A program made the translations under genes and the position numbers. Positions 8,677-17,210 of a DNA stretch of 64,000 nt are shown here, in pieces (position 1 is the stretch's first letter; the number at the start of each line of letters is the position of its first letter). Location of the stretch: assembly GCF_019972295.1 (NCBI RefSeq), contig NZ_BLJA01000001.1, positions 3,255,574-3,319,573 on the forward strand. Reading direction: 5' to 3'. The notes under the pieces were generated by a model that saw nothing but the letters and a program-made list of their open reading frames with translations, did not search any database and was not told the DNA's origin. The DNA comes from Geobacter sp. AOG2 (GTDB lineage: Bacteria > Desulfobacterota > Desulfuromonadia > Geobacterales > Pseudopelobacteraceae).

Positions 8677-9497
8677 GCCCTGCGGTCAAGCTCCACGGCG
8701 GCATAGGCCGAATGGTTGTGGATCGACTCGAAGTTTTCCGCCTCCACCGAGAACCAGATGATATTTGCCACGGCTGCCAGTCGGGAATAGGCTTCTCGGA
8801 CCATGTCCTCCACAAAGCGTGGATTGTCGTAGGCCTGCTCGGTGACGTACTTCTCGTCCTCACGCTTGAGTAACGAGTAGAGCGGGCTGCTGCCGCATTG
8901 CTCGATCAAATCTACCAAGTCTTCGATCCAGATGAACTCCCGATAGCGTACCTGCACGGTCATGACGCTACGCTGGTTGTGGGCGCCAGCACGGGAGAGT
9001 TCCTTGCTGCACGGGCAGAGTGAGGTGAGCGGCACCTTGACCACCAGCATGAAATCCAGGGTGTCGGTCATGGACGCCTTGAATTCGCAGCTGTACTCCA
9101 TCAAGCTCTTGGCACCCGAGACCGGGGCCTTTTTCTCGATGAAGTAGGGGAACTGGATCTCCATGTGGGCGCTGGCGGAGCCGAGCCGGGCCTTGACCTC
9201 GTCCAGGATCGTTTCCAGCTTGTCCAGGCCGATATGCTCGCGATGGCGGTTCAGGATCTCCACAAAGCGGCTCATGTGGGTTCCCTTGAAGTGGTGGGGC
9301 AGGTCCACGTACATGTTGATCCGTGCCACGGTGTGCTGTAGCGAATGGTTTTTGTCCATCACCACGATGGGGTAGGAGATATCCTTGACGCCGACCTTGG
9401 CGATGGGTATCCTGCGGTGGTCGGGGCGTTTCTGCATGTCCGGCATGGCCGGTTTGGGCGTCTTCTCTGAGGTTGTTTTCGTCATTTGCTGCACCAT
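8673..9497 (-). CDS. folE2: GTP cyclohydrolase FolE2 (type IB)
   Basis: A 274-residue type IB GTP cyclohydrolase converting GTP to dihydroneopterin triphosphate for folate and 7-deazapurine synthesis. The family hallmark LTSLCPCSKELS with catalytic Cys, followed by GAHNQRS, is present. So are VDLPHHFKGTHMSRF near the N-terminus and NHSAYA near the C-terminus. The metal-flexible IB type is common in anaerobes. First gene of the minus-strand unit with the DUF2064 gene and the hybrid kinase. queF, a later step of queuosine synthesis, is at 54.2 kb. An in-frame ATG five codons in (8-5 residues shorter) is also possible. Confidence 0.94.
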   Translation of the reverse strand: MVQQMTKTTSEKTPKPAMPDMQKRPDHRRIPIAKVGVKDISYPIVVMDKNHSLQHTVARINMYVDLPHHFKGTHMSRFVEILNRHREHIGLDKLETILDEVKARLGSASAHMEIQFPYFIEKKAPVSGAKSLMEYSCEFKASMTDTLDFMLVVKVPLTSLCPCSKELSRAGAHNQRSVMTVQVRYREFIWIEDLVDLIEQCGSSPLYSLLKREDEKYVTEQAYDNPRFVEDMVREAYSRLAAVANIIWFSVEAENFESIHNHSAYAAVELDRRA

Positions 9498-9548
9498 GGG
9501 GCTGTCCTGTAGGATTGGAATCTATTCAGTGACCAAGGGGAATGCCGT

Positions 9549-9821
9549 ATGAATATCAGGGTTTCCGTCACGGTTTTCGGCCGTGTACAGGGGGTGGCGT
9601 TTCGTCACTACACCCGCCTGCGCGCCATGGAGCTTGGCGTCAACGGCTGGGTGAAGAACCTGTCGGACGGTTCGGTTGCCGGTGTGTTCGAGGGTGATGA
9701 GAACGCGGTGAATTCCCTGGTCGGCTGGTGCCGCCAGGGACCGCCCGCCGCCGAGGTGGAACGGCTCGACCTGCACCGGGAGATCTCCACCGGCGAATTC
9801 GAGGCGTTCTCCATCAGGTAG
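9549..9821 (+). CDS. acyP: Acylphosphatase
   Basis: A 90-residue acylphosphatase, which hydrolyses carboxyl-phosphate bonds. The signature [12 protein letters not shown] places the catalytic Arg at residue 19. [15 protein letters not shown] supplies the catalytic Asn at 37. Length and fold signatures are standard. It is divergent from folE2, and its last eight bases overlap the 3' end of convergent engB. Confidence 0.95.
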   Translation: MNIRVSVTVFGRVQGVAFRHYTRLRAMELGVNGWVKNLSDGSVAGVFEGDENAVNSLVGWCRQGPPAAEVERLDLHREISTGEFEAFSIR

Positions 9822-10413
9822 TCGTGTCGTCCAGGCCGGCTAACTCGGAGACCGCCCGCCATACCCCCTCGCGCCCTACCTTCGACAGAGCCGAAAAAGG
9901 GACCAGTTCCTCCCGGCTGCGGCCGATCACTGTTGCAATCAGCCCCGCCTGGCGGGCCTGCTCGTTTTTAGAGAGCTTGTCGCACTTCGTCACCACGATG
10001 ATCGGCGGGATGCCGTAGGTCTCCAGCCAGCGCAACATATTGAGGTCTCCATCCGTGGGGGTGCGGCGGATGTCCAGGATCAGGACCACCGCCCGCAAAT
10101 TCTCCCGTTCGGCCAGATAGGTCTCGATCATCGGCTGCCACTGTTTGCGCAACTCGGGCGGCGCTTTGGCGTAGCCGTAACCGGGCAGGTCCACCAGGAC
10201 AAGGCGGCCGTTAACGTCGAAAAAGTTGATCAGCTGGGTCCTGCCGGGAGTGGAACTGGTTCGCACCAGGCTTTTGCGGTTGACCAGCACGTTGATCAGC
10301 GACGACTTGCCCACATTGGAGCGGCCCACGAAGGCCACCTCGGGCAGTGCCGTATCCGGGTAGTCCTTTGGTTTTACCGCACTTTTGATGAATTCTGCCT
10401 GGTGTACATCCAT
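9814..10413 (-). CDS. engB: Ribosome-biogenesis GTP-binding protein EngB/YsxC
   Basis: A 199-residue TrmE-Era-EngA-EngB GTPase needed for 50S subunit assembly. G1 is [12 protein letters not shown] near residue 31, G2 is STPGRTQ, G3 is DLPGYGYAK and G4 is TKCDKL, all intact. The start has an AAGGAGAG ribosome site upstream. The N-terminal extension [17 protein letters not shown] is normal for EngB. It is divergent from nuoH. Confidence 0.95.
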   Translation of the reverse strand: MDVHQAEFIKSAVKPKDYPDTALPEVAFVGRSNVGKSSLINVLVNRKSLVRTSSTPGRTQLINFFDVNGRLVLVDLPGYGYAKAPPELRKQWQPMIETYLAERENLRAVVLILDIRRTPTDGDLNMLRWLETYGIPPIIVVTKCDKLSKNEQARQAGLIATVIGRSREELVPFSALSKVGREGVWRAVSELAGLDDTTT

Positions 10414-10712
10414 GTCGACGCTCTCCTTGCCACAGCATTATAGTGCGCCGCGTCATGGCGGTTCAAGCGCTTATTTCTCTGGTGATGATAATTTGGAATT
10501 TATTCCCACAGGCGATCTACCCTCTACGGAATATCCATACCTGGTTTTCAGGCGCAAATCCTTGAAGCACCTCGTTCGGGCACTGCTTTTACAGCGTCAT
10601 CGCCACGATTTCATCCTGTCTCCCGGAATTAGTCGGTGGCGTTCGACATGCTTTTGTGATATATGAATATCATTCCGTTGGTGTCCTCTTACATGCTCCT
10701 GACCAGGTTCCG
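10414..10712. other. Intergenic region between engB and nuoH
   Basis: About 300 bases between divergent engB and nuoH. Short open frames occur, but none has a ribosome site or recognisable product, and no trace of nuoG or other upstream nuo genes was found. It presumably holds both promoters; no consensus box was clear enough to call. Confidence 0.4.
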
Positions 10713-11711
10713 ATGACGGCATCCACTGTGGACATAGCGCTGTTTGCGGCAAAGCTGGGGATGATCTTCTTCGTGATCCTCACTTTGGCTGCCTACTTGG
10801 TATTCGCCGAACGGAAGGTCCTGGCCTGGATACAGGATCGCAAGGGACCGAACCGTGTCGGCCCCTTCGGACTCCTTCAACCCCTCGCAGACCTGATCAA
10901 ACTCCTCACCAAAGAAGATTTTGTCCCGCTTGCCGCCGATAAATGGCTGTTCTATCTTGCCCCGGCCATGGCGGCCATTCCGGCCATCCTGACCTTCGCC
11001 GTCATCCCATTCGGCGCGCCGGTGGTCGTTGCCGGCCATCAAGTGCAGATGCTGGTGGCCGACCTGAATGTCGGGCTGCTGTTCTTCCTGGCGCTCTCTT
11101 CCATTGCTGTGTACGGTGTTGCCATCGGCGGTTGGGCCTCCAACTCCAAATACTCCCTGCTGGGTGGCATTCGCGGCCTGGCCCAGTTGATCTCCTACGA
11201 ACTGTCCATGGGGCTGTCCTTGGTGCCGGTGGTCATGCTGGCCCGCTCCTTCAGCCTTGCCGACATCGTCGCGGCCCAGTCCCCCGTCCCGTTCATCGTG
11301 TACCAGCCGTTGGCTTTTCTCATCTTTCTGATCAGCATCACGGCGGAGTGCAAGCGCATTCCCTTCGATATCCCCGAGGCGGAGGGCGAACTGGTAGCCG
11401 GTTTTCATACCGAATACTCCGGCATGCGCTTCGGCCTGTTCTTTGTTGGCGAGTACATCAACATCATCGTGCTGGGCGGGTTGGCCACGACCTTCTTCCT
11501 GGGGGGCTGGCACGGCCCCTTTCTGGCGCCGGTACTGTGGTTTTCCTTCAAGACCCTGGCCTTTGCCTTTTTCTTCATCTGGATGCGCGGGACCTTGCCC
11601 CGCCTGCGCTACGACCAGCTTATGCACCTGGGGTGGAAGGTGTTGACTCCGCTGGCCCTGGCGAATATCCTGATCACCGGCTGGTGGCTGGCGCTGAAGG
11701 GCGCATTATAG
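10713..11711 (+). CDS. nuoH: NADH-quinone oxidoreductase subunit H
   Basis: A 332-residue multi-helix subunit linking the peripheral arm of complex I to the quinone site. Recognised by FAERKVLAWIQDRKGPNRVGP near the N-terminus, KEDFVP, and the conserved ECKRIPFDIPEAEGELVAGF loop with its acidic quinone-channel residues. The ATG at 10713 gives the usual short N-terminus; upstream in-frame starts would add ~19 atypical residues. It is the first gene of the nuo group here; nuoA-G do not precede it. Confidence 0.93.
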   Translation: MTASTVDIALFAAKLGMIFFVILTLAAYLVFAERKVLAWIQDRKGPNRVGPFGLLQPLADLIKLLTKEDFVPLAADKWLFYLAPAMAAIPAILTFAVIPFGAPVVVAGHQVQMLVADLNVGLLFFLALSSIAVYGVAIGGWASNSKYSLLGGIRGLAQLISYELSMGLSLVPVVMLARSFSLADIVAAQSPVPFIVYQPLAFLIFLISITAECKRIPFDIPEAEGELVAGFHTEYSGMRFGLFFVGEYINIIVLGGLATTFFLGGWHGPFLAPVLWFSFKTLAFAFFFIWMRGTLPRLRYDQLMHLGWKVLTPLALANILITGWWLALKGAL

Positions 11712-11785
11712 TCTTACGGAGGCTAAACGATGAAACTGCGGACATCACTGTCCGGAACATAAATCAACCACGGGAGGAGTCGAGC

Positions 11786-12208
11786 ATGGAAAGTGTGAAC
11801 GCCAAGGACCGTCACGGACATACCCCTCTGATCAACGCCGCGAAAGAGGGGCAGAAGGATTTTGTTCAGGATCTGCTGCACCGGGGCGCAGACTTGACCG
11901 CCAGCAGCGACAAAGGCAAAACGGCCCTCCACTACGCCGCCGCCAACGGCCATACCGAAATCGTCAGGATGCTGCTCGAAAAAGGCGCCGACGTTGACGT
12001 CCGGGACCGGGAAGGGCATACTCCCTTGATGCTGGCTGCCATTTACGGCTGTAACAAGACCGTGCAGGCCTTGCTGGACGGCGGCGCTAATGCTGGGCTC
12101 AAGACGCCTACCGGCAATACCGCCAGCCGCTATGCCGAGAACAACAGCCATCCCCTGGCTTCGGCGCTGCTCAAGAAGGCCGAACGGGCCAAACACGGCA
12201 ACGCATAA
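11786..12208 (+). CDS. Ankyrin-repeat protein inside the nuo cluster
   Basis: A 140-residue protein made of about four ankyrin repeats. HGHTPLINAAKEGQKDFVQDLL, GKTALHYAAANGHTEIV and GHTPLMLAAIYGCNKTV each carry the TPLhxAAxxG signature, and a degenerate fourth repeat plus a basic tail follow. A GGGAGGAG ribosome site precedes the ATG at 11786. It has no signal peptide. It lies 74 bases after nuoH and 65 before nuoI, on the same strand. Ankyrin repeats bind proteins, so a role in complex I assembly or regulation is possible but unsupported beyond position. Confidence 0.88.
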   Translation: MESVNAKDRHGHTPLINAAKEGQKDFVQDLLHRGADLTASSDKGKTALHYAAANGHTEIVRMLLEKGADVDVRDREGHTPLMLAAIYGCNKTVQALLDGGANAGLKTPTGNTASRYAENNSHPLASALLKKAERAKHGNA

Positions 12209-12228
12209 TACTTTCCGACGCTTGAGCA

Positions 12229-12251
12229 GAGACGCCCCGCCGGGGCGTCTC
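12229..12251 (+). terminator. Perfect 10-bp hairpin between the ankyrin gene and nuoI
   Basis: GAGACGCCCC, loop GCC, GGGGCGTCTC. The stem is perfect, but the following bases (CCGTTTCAGG) are not a uridine run. It may attenuate or stabilise mRNA ends inside the operon rather than fully terminate. Confidence 0.5.
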
Positions 12252-12273
12252 CCGTTTCAGGAAGAATAACTCC

Positions 12274-12804
12274 ATGCCGATACTCTCCGACATAAAGGCC
12301 ATCCTGGGCGGCTTCCGCATTACCCTGTCGCACATGCTGCGTCGGCCGGTCACCATCCAGTATCCCGAGGAAAAGCGCACCCCGTACCCGCGTTACCGGG
12401 CGCGTATCGTATTGACCCGCGACCCGGACGGTGGCGAGCGTTGCGTAGCCTGCTACCTCTGCTCCGCCGCCTGCCCCGTGGACTGCATCTCCATGCAGGC
12501 TGCCGAACGGGAGGATGGCCGCCGCTATGCCGCATGGTTCCGGATCAATTTTTCCCGTTGCATCTTCTGCGGTCTGTGCGCCGAGGCCTGTCCGACCCTA
12601 GCCATCCAAATGACTCCTGATTTCGAAATCTGCAAGCGGGACATCATGGACCTGGTCTATGAAAAGGAAGACCTGCTGATCGACGGCTGCGGCAAGGATA
12701 ATTCCTACAATTTTTACCGCCATGCCGGCATCGCCGTGACCCAACCCCGGGGCGAGGGGGCGGAGGAAGATCCGCCGGTGGATGCTAGGTCGTTGATTCC
12801 GTAG
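12274..12804 (+). CDS. nuoI: NADH-quinone oxidoreductase subunit I
   Basis: A 176-residue 2[4Fe-4S] ferredoxin-like subunit carrying clusters N6a and N6b toward the quinone site. The two motifs are [15 protein letters not shown] (about residues 57-71) and [12 protein letters not shown] (about 96-107). [12 protein letters not shown] near the N-terminus is typical. The ribosome site is AGGAAG. It sits between the ankyrin gene and nuoJ rather than directly after nuoH. The C-terminal 25 residues, acidic and Pro-rich, are beyond the usual end. Confidence 0.94.
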   Translation: MPILSDIKAILGGFRITLSHMLRRPVTIQYPEEKRTPYPRYRARIVLTRDPDGGERCVACYLCSAACPVDCISMQAAEREDGRRYAAWFRINFSRCIFCGLCAEACPTLAIQMTPDFEICKRDIMDLVYEKEDLLIDGCGKDNSYNFYRHAGIAVTQPRGEGAEEDPPVDARSLIP

Positions 12805-12810
12805 CTTACG

Positions 12811-12942
12811 AAATCTGCCATGGAGATGCAGAGGCACGGAGAAAGCAAAAAATAAATACAAAGAAAAGCGGGAAGCTTTTTCTCGGGTATAGTTATCAAC
12901 GTGCCGTTGGACTCCTCTGTGTCACTGTGGCCCTGTGGCAAC
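12811..12942. repeat. Family C (CTCTGTG-type) inverted element, copy C1
   Basis: Left arm ATCTGCCATGGAGATGCAGA and right arm CTCTGTGTCACTGTGGCCC with TGTGGCAA at the end, around an AT-rich middle. It fills the nuoI-nuoJ gap. The same arms recur at about 37.0, 40.7-40.85 and 54.07-54.22 kb. Confidence 0.6.
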
Positions 12943-12955
12943 ATGAATTGAACTT

Positions 12956-13513
12956 ATGGAACAGATCATCTTCTACATACTGGCCGGGGTGGCCGTTATC
13001 GGCACGATCCTGGCCATTACCGAGAAACACCCGGTGCATGCCATCCTGTATCTGGTGACTTCCCTGTTTTCCATCGCGGTGATCTTTTTCCTGCTGATGG
13101 CGCCCCTGGTGGCGGCCTTTGAGGTGATCCTCTACGCCGGAGCCATCATGGTGCTGTTCCTGTTCGTGATCATGATGCTCGACCTGGGGCACCCGGAAAA
13201 GGGGGTGTCACCCCATTGGCGCCAGTGGTTGCCGTCCCTGGCGCTGGCCGGGGTGAGCATCGTCTGCCTGTCGATCGCCATTGTCTCCCGCCACGGTTCC
13301 GCAGCCGCGCCGCCAGCGCCGGCCCTGCCGATCCGTGAGGTGGCCCGGTGCCTGTTCCGGGACCACGGTCTGGCGGTGGAGTTGATCTCGCTGCAACTGT
13401 TGTTCGCATTGGTAGGGGCCTTGTATCTGGGTAGACAAGGCGCGCACTCACCCGACCTTCGGCCACCTTCTCCCCAAGGGAGAGGGGTTGGGGATGAGGG
13501 GGAACCGTCATGA
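12956..13513 (+). CDS. nuoJ: NADH-quinone oxidoreductase subunit J
   Basis: A 185-residue membrane subunit with about five helices. HPVHAILYLVTSLFSIAVIFF and FEVILYAGAIMVLFLFVIMML, the conserved helix with the pi-bulge Tyr/Gly region, identify it. The last ~25 residues (from about DLRPPSPQGRGVGDEG) do not look like NuoJ and are encoded by a dispersed CCTTCTCCCC-type palindrome at 13460-13500. The stop overlaps the nuoK start (ATGA). Confidence 0.9.
   Translation: MEQIIFYILAGVAVIGTILAITEKHPVHAILYLVTSLFSIAVIFFLLMAPLVAAFEVILYAGAIMVLFLFVIMMLDLGHPEKGVSPHWRQWLPSLALAGVSIVCLSIAIVSRHGSAAAPPAPALPIREVARCLFRDHGLAVELISLQLLFALVGALYLGRQGAHSPDLRPPSPQGRGVGDEGEPS
13460..13503. repeat. REP-like palindrome forming the 3' end of nuoJ
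   Basis: CACCTTCTCCCCAAGGGAGA followed by GGGGTTGGGGATGAGGGGG: a hairpin-forming sequence of the CCTTCTCCC/GGGAGAGGGTTGGGG type seen between genes in many bacterial genomes. Here it is read in frame as the NuoJ C-terminus. Confidence 0.6.
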
Positions 13514-13818
13514 TTGTCCCACTCGAACATGTCCTCATCCTGGCCGGCCTGCTCTTCTTCCTGGGTATGGGGGGGCTTCTGGCCTGGCGCGCCAACCTGA
13601 TCATGATGCTGGTCTGCATCGAGGTCATGCTGAACGCGGTCATGCTGGTCTTCGTGGGGGGATCGGCCCGTTGGGGCACCGCGGACGGCCAACTGTTCGC
13701 CATCTTCATCATGGCTCTCACGTCGGCCGAGGTTTCTCTGGCTCTGGCCATGGTGGTCTACCTGCACCGGCGTCGCAAGACCGTGGATACGGACCGGTTC
13801 AGCGAGATGAAGGGATAA
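13510..13818 (+). CDS. nuoK: NADH-quinone oxidoreductase subunit K
   Basis: A 102-residue, three-helix subunit of the proton-pumping arm. The conserved NLIMMLVCIEVMLNAVML contains the key membrane Glu of helix 2, and SAEVSLALAMVV supplies the Glu of helix 3. The ATG overlaps the nuoJ stop, so the two are translationally coupled. Confidence 0.95.
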   Translation: MIVPLEHVLILAGLLFFLGMGGLLAWRANLIMMLVCIEVMLNAVMLVFVGGSARWGTADGQLFAIFIMALTSAEVSLALAMVVYLHRRRKTVDTDRFSEMKG

Positions 13819-13839
13819 TTCCGGGCACATGGATTTTTG

Positions 13840-15720
13840 ATGAAACTCTACCTCGCTCTCATACTACTGTTGCCGTTTATGGGCGGTCTCTTCAACGCAC
13901 TGCTGGGACGGCTGCTGCCACGCCGCATGGGCGAGGTAGTGGCCTGCGGGGTGATCTGGGGCGCGTTCGTCTGTACCGTTTTGGCCTTTGCCGGTTTTGC
14001 GGGCCCGGTCAGGGTGGAGTTCGGCTCCTGGCTGGCCGCCTTCACCTTCCAGGCCCCCATCGCTCTGTATCTGGATCAACTCTCCCTAGCGTTGACGTTG
14101 ATGATCACCTTTGTCTGCGGTCTGATCCACCTCTATTCCGTTGGCTACATGCAGGATGACCCGGCTTGGGCACGCTACTTCGCCCTGTTGAACCTCTTCG
14201 TCTTCGCCATGCTGACGCTGGTGCTGGCCGAGAACCTGCCGCTCCTCTATCTGGGGTGGGAGGGGGTCGGCTTCTGCTCCTACGCCCTGATCGGTTTCTG
14301 GTACACGGAGGAGAAGAACGCCACCGCCGGGCGCAAGGCCTTCATCACGACCCGTATCGGCGACACCGCCTTCGGCATCGCCATCGTCTGGATGTACCAT
14401 CTCTCCGGCTCTGTCTCCATTACCCGCCTGAACGCCATGGGCGACGTCATCCCCGCTGCCGTTGTCACGACCCTCGGACTGCTGCTCTTGGCCGGCGCAG
14501 CCGGAAAGTCGGCCCAGTTGCCGCTATCGGTCTGGCTGCCGGACGCCATGGCCGGTCCCACGCCGGTGTCGGCACAGATCCACGCTGCCACCATGGTCAC
14601 TGCCGGGGTCTACCTGCTGGCGCGCATGTTTCCCCTGATCGGCAGCTCGGAAACGGTGCGGGCGGCCATCGCCCTGACCGGTGGCATCACCGCTTTTTAC
14701 GCCGCTACCTGCGCCTGCTGCCAGCGCGACCTGAAACGCATCCTGGCCTACTCGACCATCAGCCAGATTGGCTACATGGTGCTCGGAGTGGGAGCGGGAG
14801 TCCTGACCGGCGCTACCTTCCACCTGCTGACCCACGCCTTCTTCAAGGCGCTCCTGTTCCTTGGCGCGGGCTGCGTCATCAACGCCCTGCACCACCAGCA
14901 GGACATCTTCCGCATGGGAGGGCTCAGGACAAAGCTGCCTGCGGTCTATTGGCCGTTCCTGGCCGGTTCGCTCTGCCTGGCCGGATTTCCACTGACCGGC
15001 GGCTTCTTCAGCAAGGATGCCATCCTGGGAGGGGTGGCCGCCCAGGGAGGTCCTCTGTACGGCGGTCTGCTGCTCCTCGGCCTTTTTACGGCGCTGTTGA
15101 CCTCCTTCTATACTTTCCGCATGCTCTTCGTGGTCTTTCATGGAAGAGAGGAGGCTCATAGTAGCCCCCTCCCGAAAATCATGACCCTCGCCCTCATCCC
15201 TTTGGCCCTGCTGGGCCTGTGCGGTGGCCTGCTAAACCTGCCTGCTTATCTGGGCTATCAGGGCGGGCTGGACGGTTTCCTTGGTTCGATCACCGGTTTC
15301 GGGGGCGTTGAGCAGGCGTCCCACGCCGATGAGATCGCCCTGCAAATCGTCGCCGCGACCCTCAGTCTGGCGGGCCTGGGCTTGGCCTGGTCCCGTTATA
15401 CCGGCAACCGCCGTGCCGAATCTCTGGCCCGCGAGGACGCCGGGTCGCCGGGCGCCGGTTTCCTGTTGAACGGCTGGTATCTGGACGGCCTCTACTGGGC
15501 GCTTGTTATCAACCCATTCAAGCATCTTGGGAGCTTTCTCTGGAAACGATGGGATGAAGCGGGTATCGACGGCACTCTGAACGGTCTGGCCCGCCTTACC
15601 GCACGTCTGGGCGGCTTGTCCGCCGCCTGGAGTACCGGCCGGGTGGGCACCTCCCTGTTTGGTCTCGCGGCCGGGATCTGCGTGGTGCTGGTTTATCTTG
15701 TTTGGGTAACACTATCATGA
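13840..15720 (+). CDS. nuoL: NADH-quinone oxidoreductase subunit L
   Basis: A 626-residue antiporter-like proton-pumping subunit. LGWEGVGFCSYALIGFW carries the conserved Glu of TM5, and KSAQLPLSVWLPDAMAGPTPVSAQIHAATMVTAG the Lys and His/Thr channel residues. HAFFKALLFLGAGCVI and the long amphipathic C-terminal region are also present. ATG at 13840 is chosen over TTG at 13837. The stop overlaps the nuoM start. Confidence 0.95.
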   Translation: MKLYLALILLLPFMGGLFNALLGRLLPRRMGEVVACGVIWGAFVCTVLAFAGFAGPVRVEFGSWLAAFTFQAPIALYLDQLSLALTLMITFVCGLIHLYSVGYMQDDPAWARYFALLNLFVFAMLTLVLAENLPLLYLGWEGVGFCSYALIGFWYTEEKNATAGRKAFITTRIGDTAFGIAIVWMYHLSGSVSITRLNAMGDVIPAAVVTTLGLLLLAGAAGKSAQLPLSVWLPDAMAGPTPVSAQIHAATMVTAGVYLLARMFPLIGSSETVRAAIALTGGITAFYAATCACCQRDLKRILAYSTISQIGYMVLGVGAGVLTGATFHLLTHAFFKALLFLGAGCVINALHHQQDIFRMGGLRTKLPAVYWPFLAGSLCLAGFPLTGGFFSKDAILGGVAAQGGPLYGGLLLLGLFTALLTSFYTFRMLFVVFHGREEAHSSPLPKIMTLALIPLALLGLCGGLLNLPAYLGYQGGLDGFLGSITGFGGVEQASHADEIALQIVAATLSLAGLGLAWSRYTGNRRAESLAREDAGSPGAGFLLNGWYLDGLYWALVINPFKHLGSFLWKRWDEAGIDGTLNGLARLTARLGGLSAAWSTGRVGTSLFGLAAGICVVLVYLVWVTLS

Positions 15721-17210
15721 TGGCCGATCTGCATCTACTGACCATCCTGGTCTTTTTCCCCCTGGCCGGCTGCCTGTTCATGATGCCGGTCTGGAAGCGT
15801 CCTGCGGCCGCGCGGCCGCTGGCCCTGGGGGTGATGACCGGCGAACTGTTGCTGGCAGTTTGGCTGTATGTCTCGTGGCACGGGCTGGCAGCGCTGAAAC
15901 CGGTCCTGTCCGGCTACCTGCTGGTGGAGGACGCCCCTTGGATCGGGGCCTTCGGGATCCGCTACACCTTGGGGCTGGACGGCATCTCGCTCCTCATGGT
16001 CATGCTAACCGCCTTCAGCTTCTGCTTGGCCCTGGCGGTGTCGTGGCGGGCTGTCGGCGAGAAGGTTGGCCTGTTCTTGACGCTATTATTGGCCATGGAG
16101 ACCGGTATCATGGGGGTTTTTCTGGCCCTGGACCTGGCTCTGTTCTACCTGTTCTGGGAGGTGATGCTGATCCCCATGTTCTTCCTGATCGGCATATGGG
16201 GCCATGGCCGACGCATCTATTCCACGGTAAAGTTCTTCCTCTTCACCATGTTCGGCTCGCTCCTGATGCTTCTGGCGATCATCGCCCTGCACCTGCTCCA
16301 TGCCCGGCAGAGCGGGGTGGCCACCTTCGGGCTGCACGAACTGATCGCAACCCCCTTGCCGGCCGGCACCCAGCTCTGGCTGTTCGCCGCCTTTTTTCTG
16401 GCCTTTGCCATCAAGTTCCCACTTTTTCCCTTGCACACCTGGCTGCCGGACGCCCACACCGACGCACCCACCGCCGGGAGCGTGATCCTGGCCGGGCTCC
16501 TGCTCAAGACCGGCAGCTACGGCCTGATCCGCTTCGGCTACCCGCTCTTCCCCCAGGCGGCTCATACGTTGACGCCGCTGTTCTACACCCTGGCCATCGC
16601 CGGTATCATCTACGCCTCGCTGGTGGCCTTTGCCCAGGAGGACATGAAGCGTCTGATCGCCTATTCCAGCATCGGCCACATGGGGTACGTGGCCATCGGT
16701 ATCGCCGCCTGGCAACCGGTGGCCCTGTCTGGCTCCATTATCCAGATGGCCAACCACGGTGTAACCACCGGCGCCCTGTTCGCCATGGTAGGCATGCTGG
16801 ACGAGCGGGCGCACACTCGGGAGATTGGCGCCTTCGGCGGGCTGTGGGGCAAAATTCCGCTCTGGTCGTTCTTCTTCCTGCTCTTCTCCATGGCTTCGGT
16901 CGGCCTGCCGGGGTTGAACAACTTCGTGGGCGAGTTCCTGGTGCTGGCCGGCACCTTTACAAAATCCCCGCTGGCGGCGGAGCTGGCTTTCGCCGGCATC
17001 GTCCTGACCCTGGTGTACACGGTGCGGCTGGTGCAGGAGGTGGTCTTTCAAACGGAACGCAGGCCCCTGCCGCTGGCGGACTTGGATCGCCGTGAAATCT
17101 TTATCCTGACCGTGCTGGCCCTGATGGTAGTCTGGATGGGCGTACATCCCGCGCCGTTCCTGGAACTGATCCACGGACCGGTGCAGCTTCTGACCGGGGG
17201 GATGCCATGA
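15717..17210 (+). CDS. nuoM: NADH-quinone oxidoreductase subunit M
   Basis: A 497-residue antiporter-like subunit. FYLFWEVMLIPMFFLIGIWG carries the pumping Glu, and FAIKFPLFPLHTWLPDAHTDAPTAGSV the Lys and family motif. AYSSIGHMGYVAIGIAAW follows. Start ATG 15717 overlaps nuoL (ATGA); a second ATG follows directly. The stop overlaps nuoN. No disruption is visible. Confidence 0.95.
   Translation: MMADLHLLTILVFFPLAGCLFMMPVWKRPAAARPLALGVMTGELLLAVWLYVSWHGLAALKPVLSGYLLVEDAPWIGAFGIRYTLGLDGISLLMVMLTAFSFCLALAVSWRAVGEKVGLFLTLLLAMETGIMGVFLALDLALFYLFWEVMLIPMFFLIGIWGHGRRIYSTVKFFLFTMFGSLLMLLAIIALHLLHARQSGVATFGLHELIATPLPAGTQLWLFAAFFLAFAIKFPLFPLHTWLPDAHTDAPTAGSVILAGLLLKTGSYGLIRFGYPLFPQAAHTLTPLFYTLAIAGIIYASLVAFAQEDMKRLIAYSSIGHMGYVAIGIAAWQPVALSGSIIQMANHGVTTGALFAMVGMLDERAHTREIGAFGGLWGKIPLWSFFFLLFSMASVGLPGLNNFVGEFLVLAGTFTKSPLAAELAFAGIVLTLVYTVRLVQEVVFQTERRPLPLADLDRREIFILTVLALMVVWMGVHPAPFLELIHGPVQLLTGGMP

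Noticed and set aside
10943-11785. In-frame extension upstream of the ankyrin gene
   Set aside because: It is a shifted frame inside nuoH. The ankyrin gene has its own strong ribosome site at 11786.
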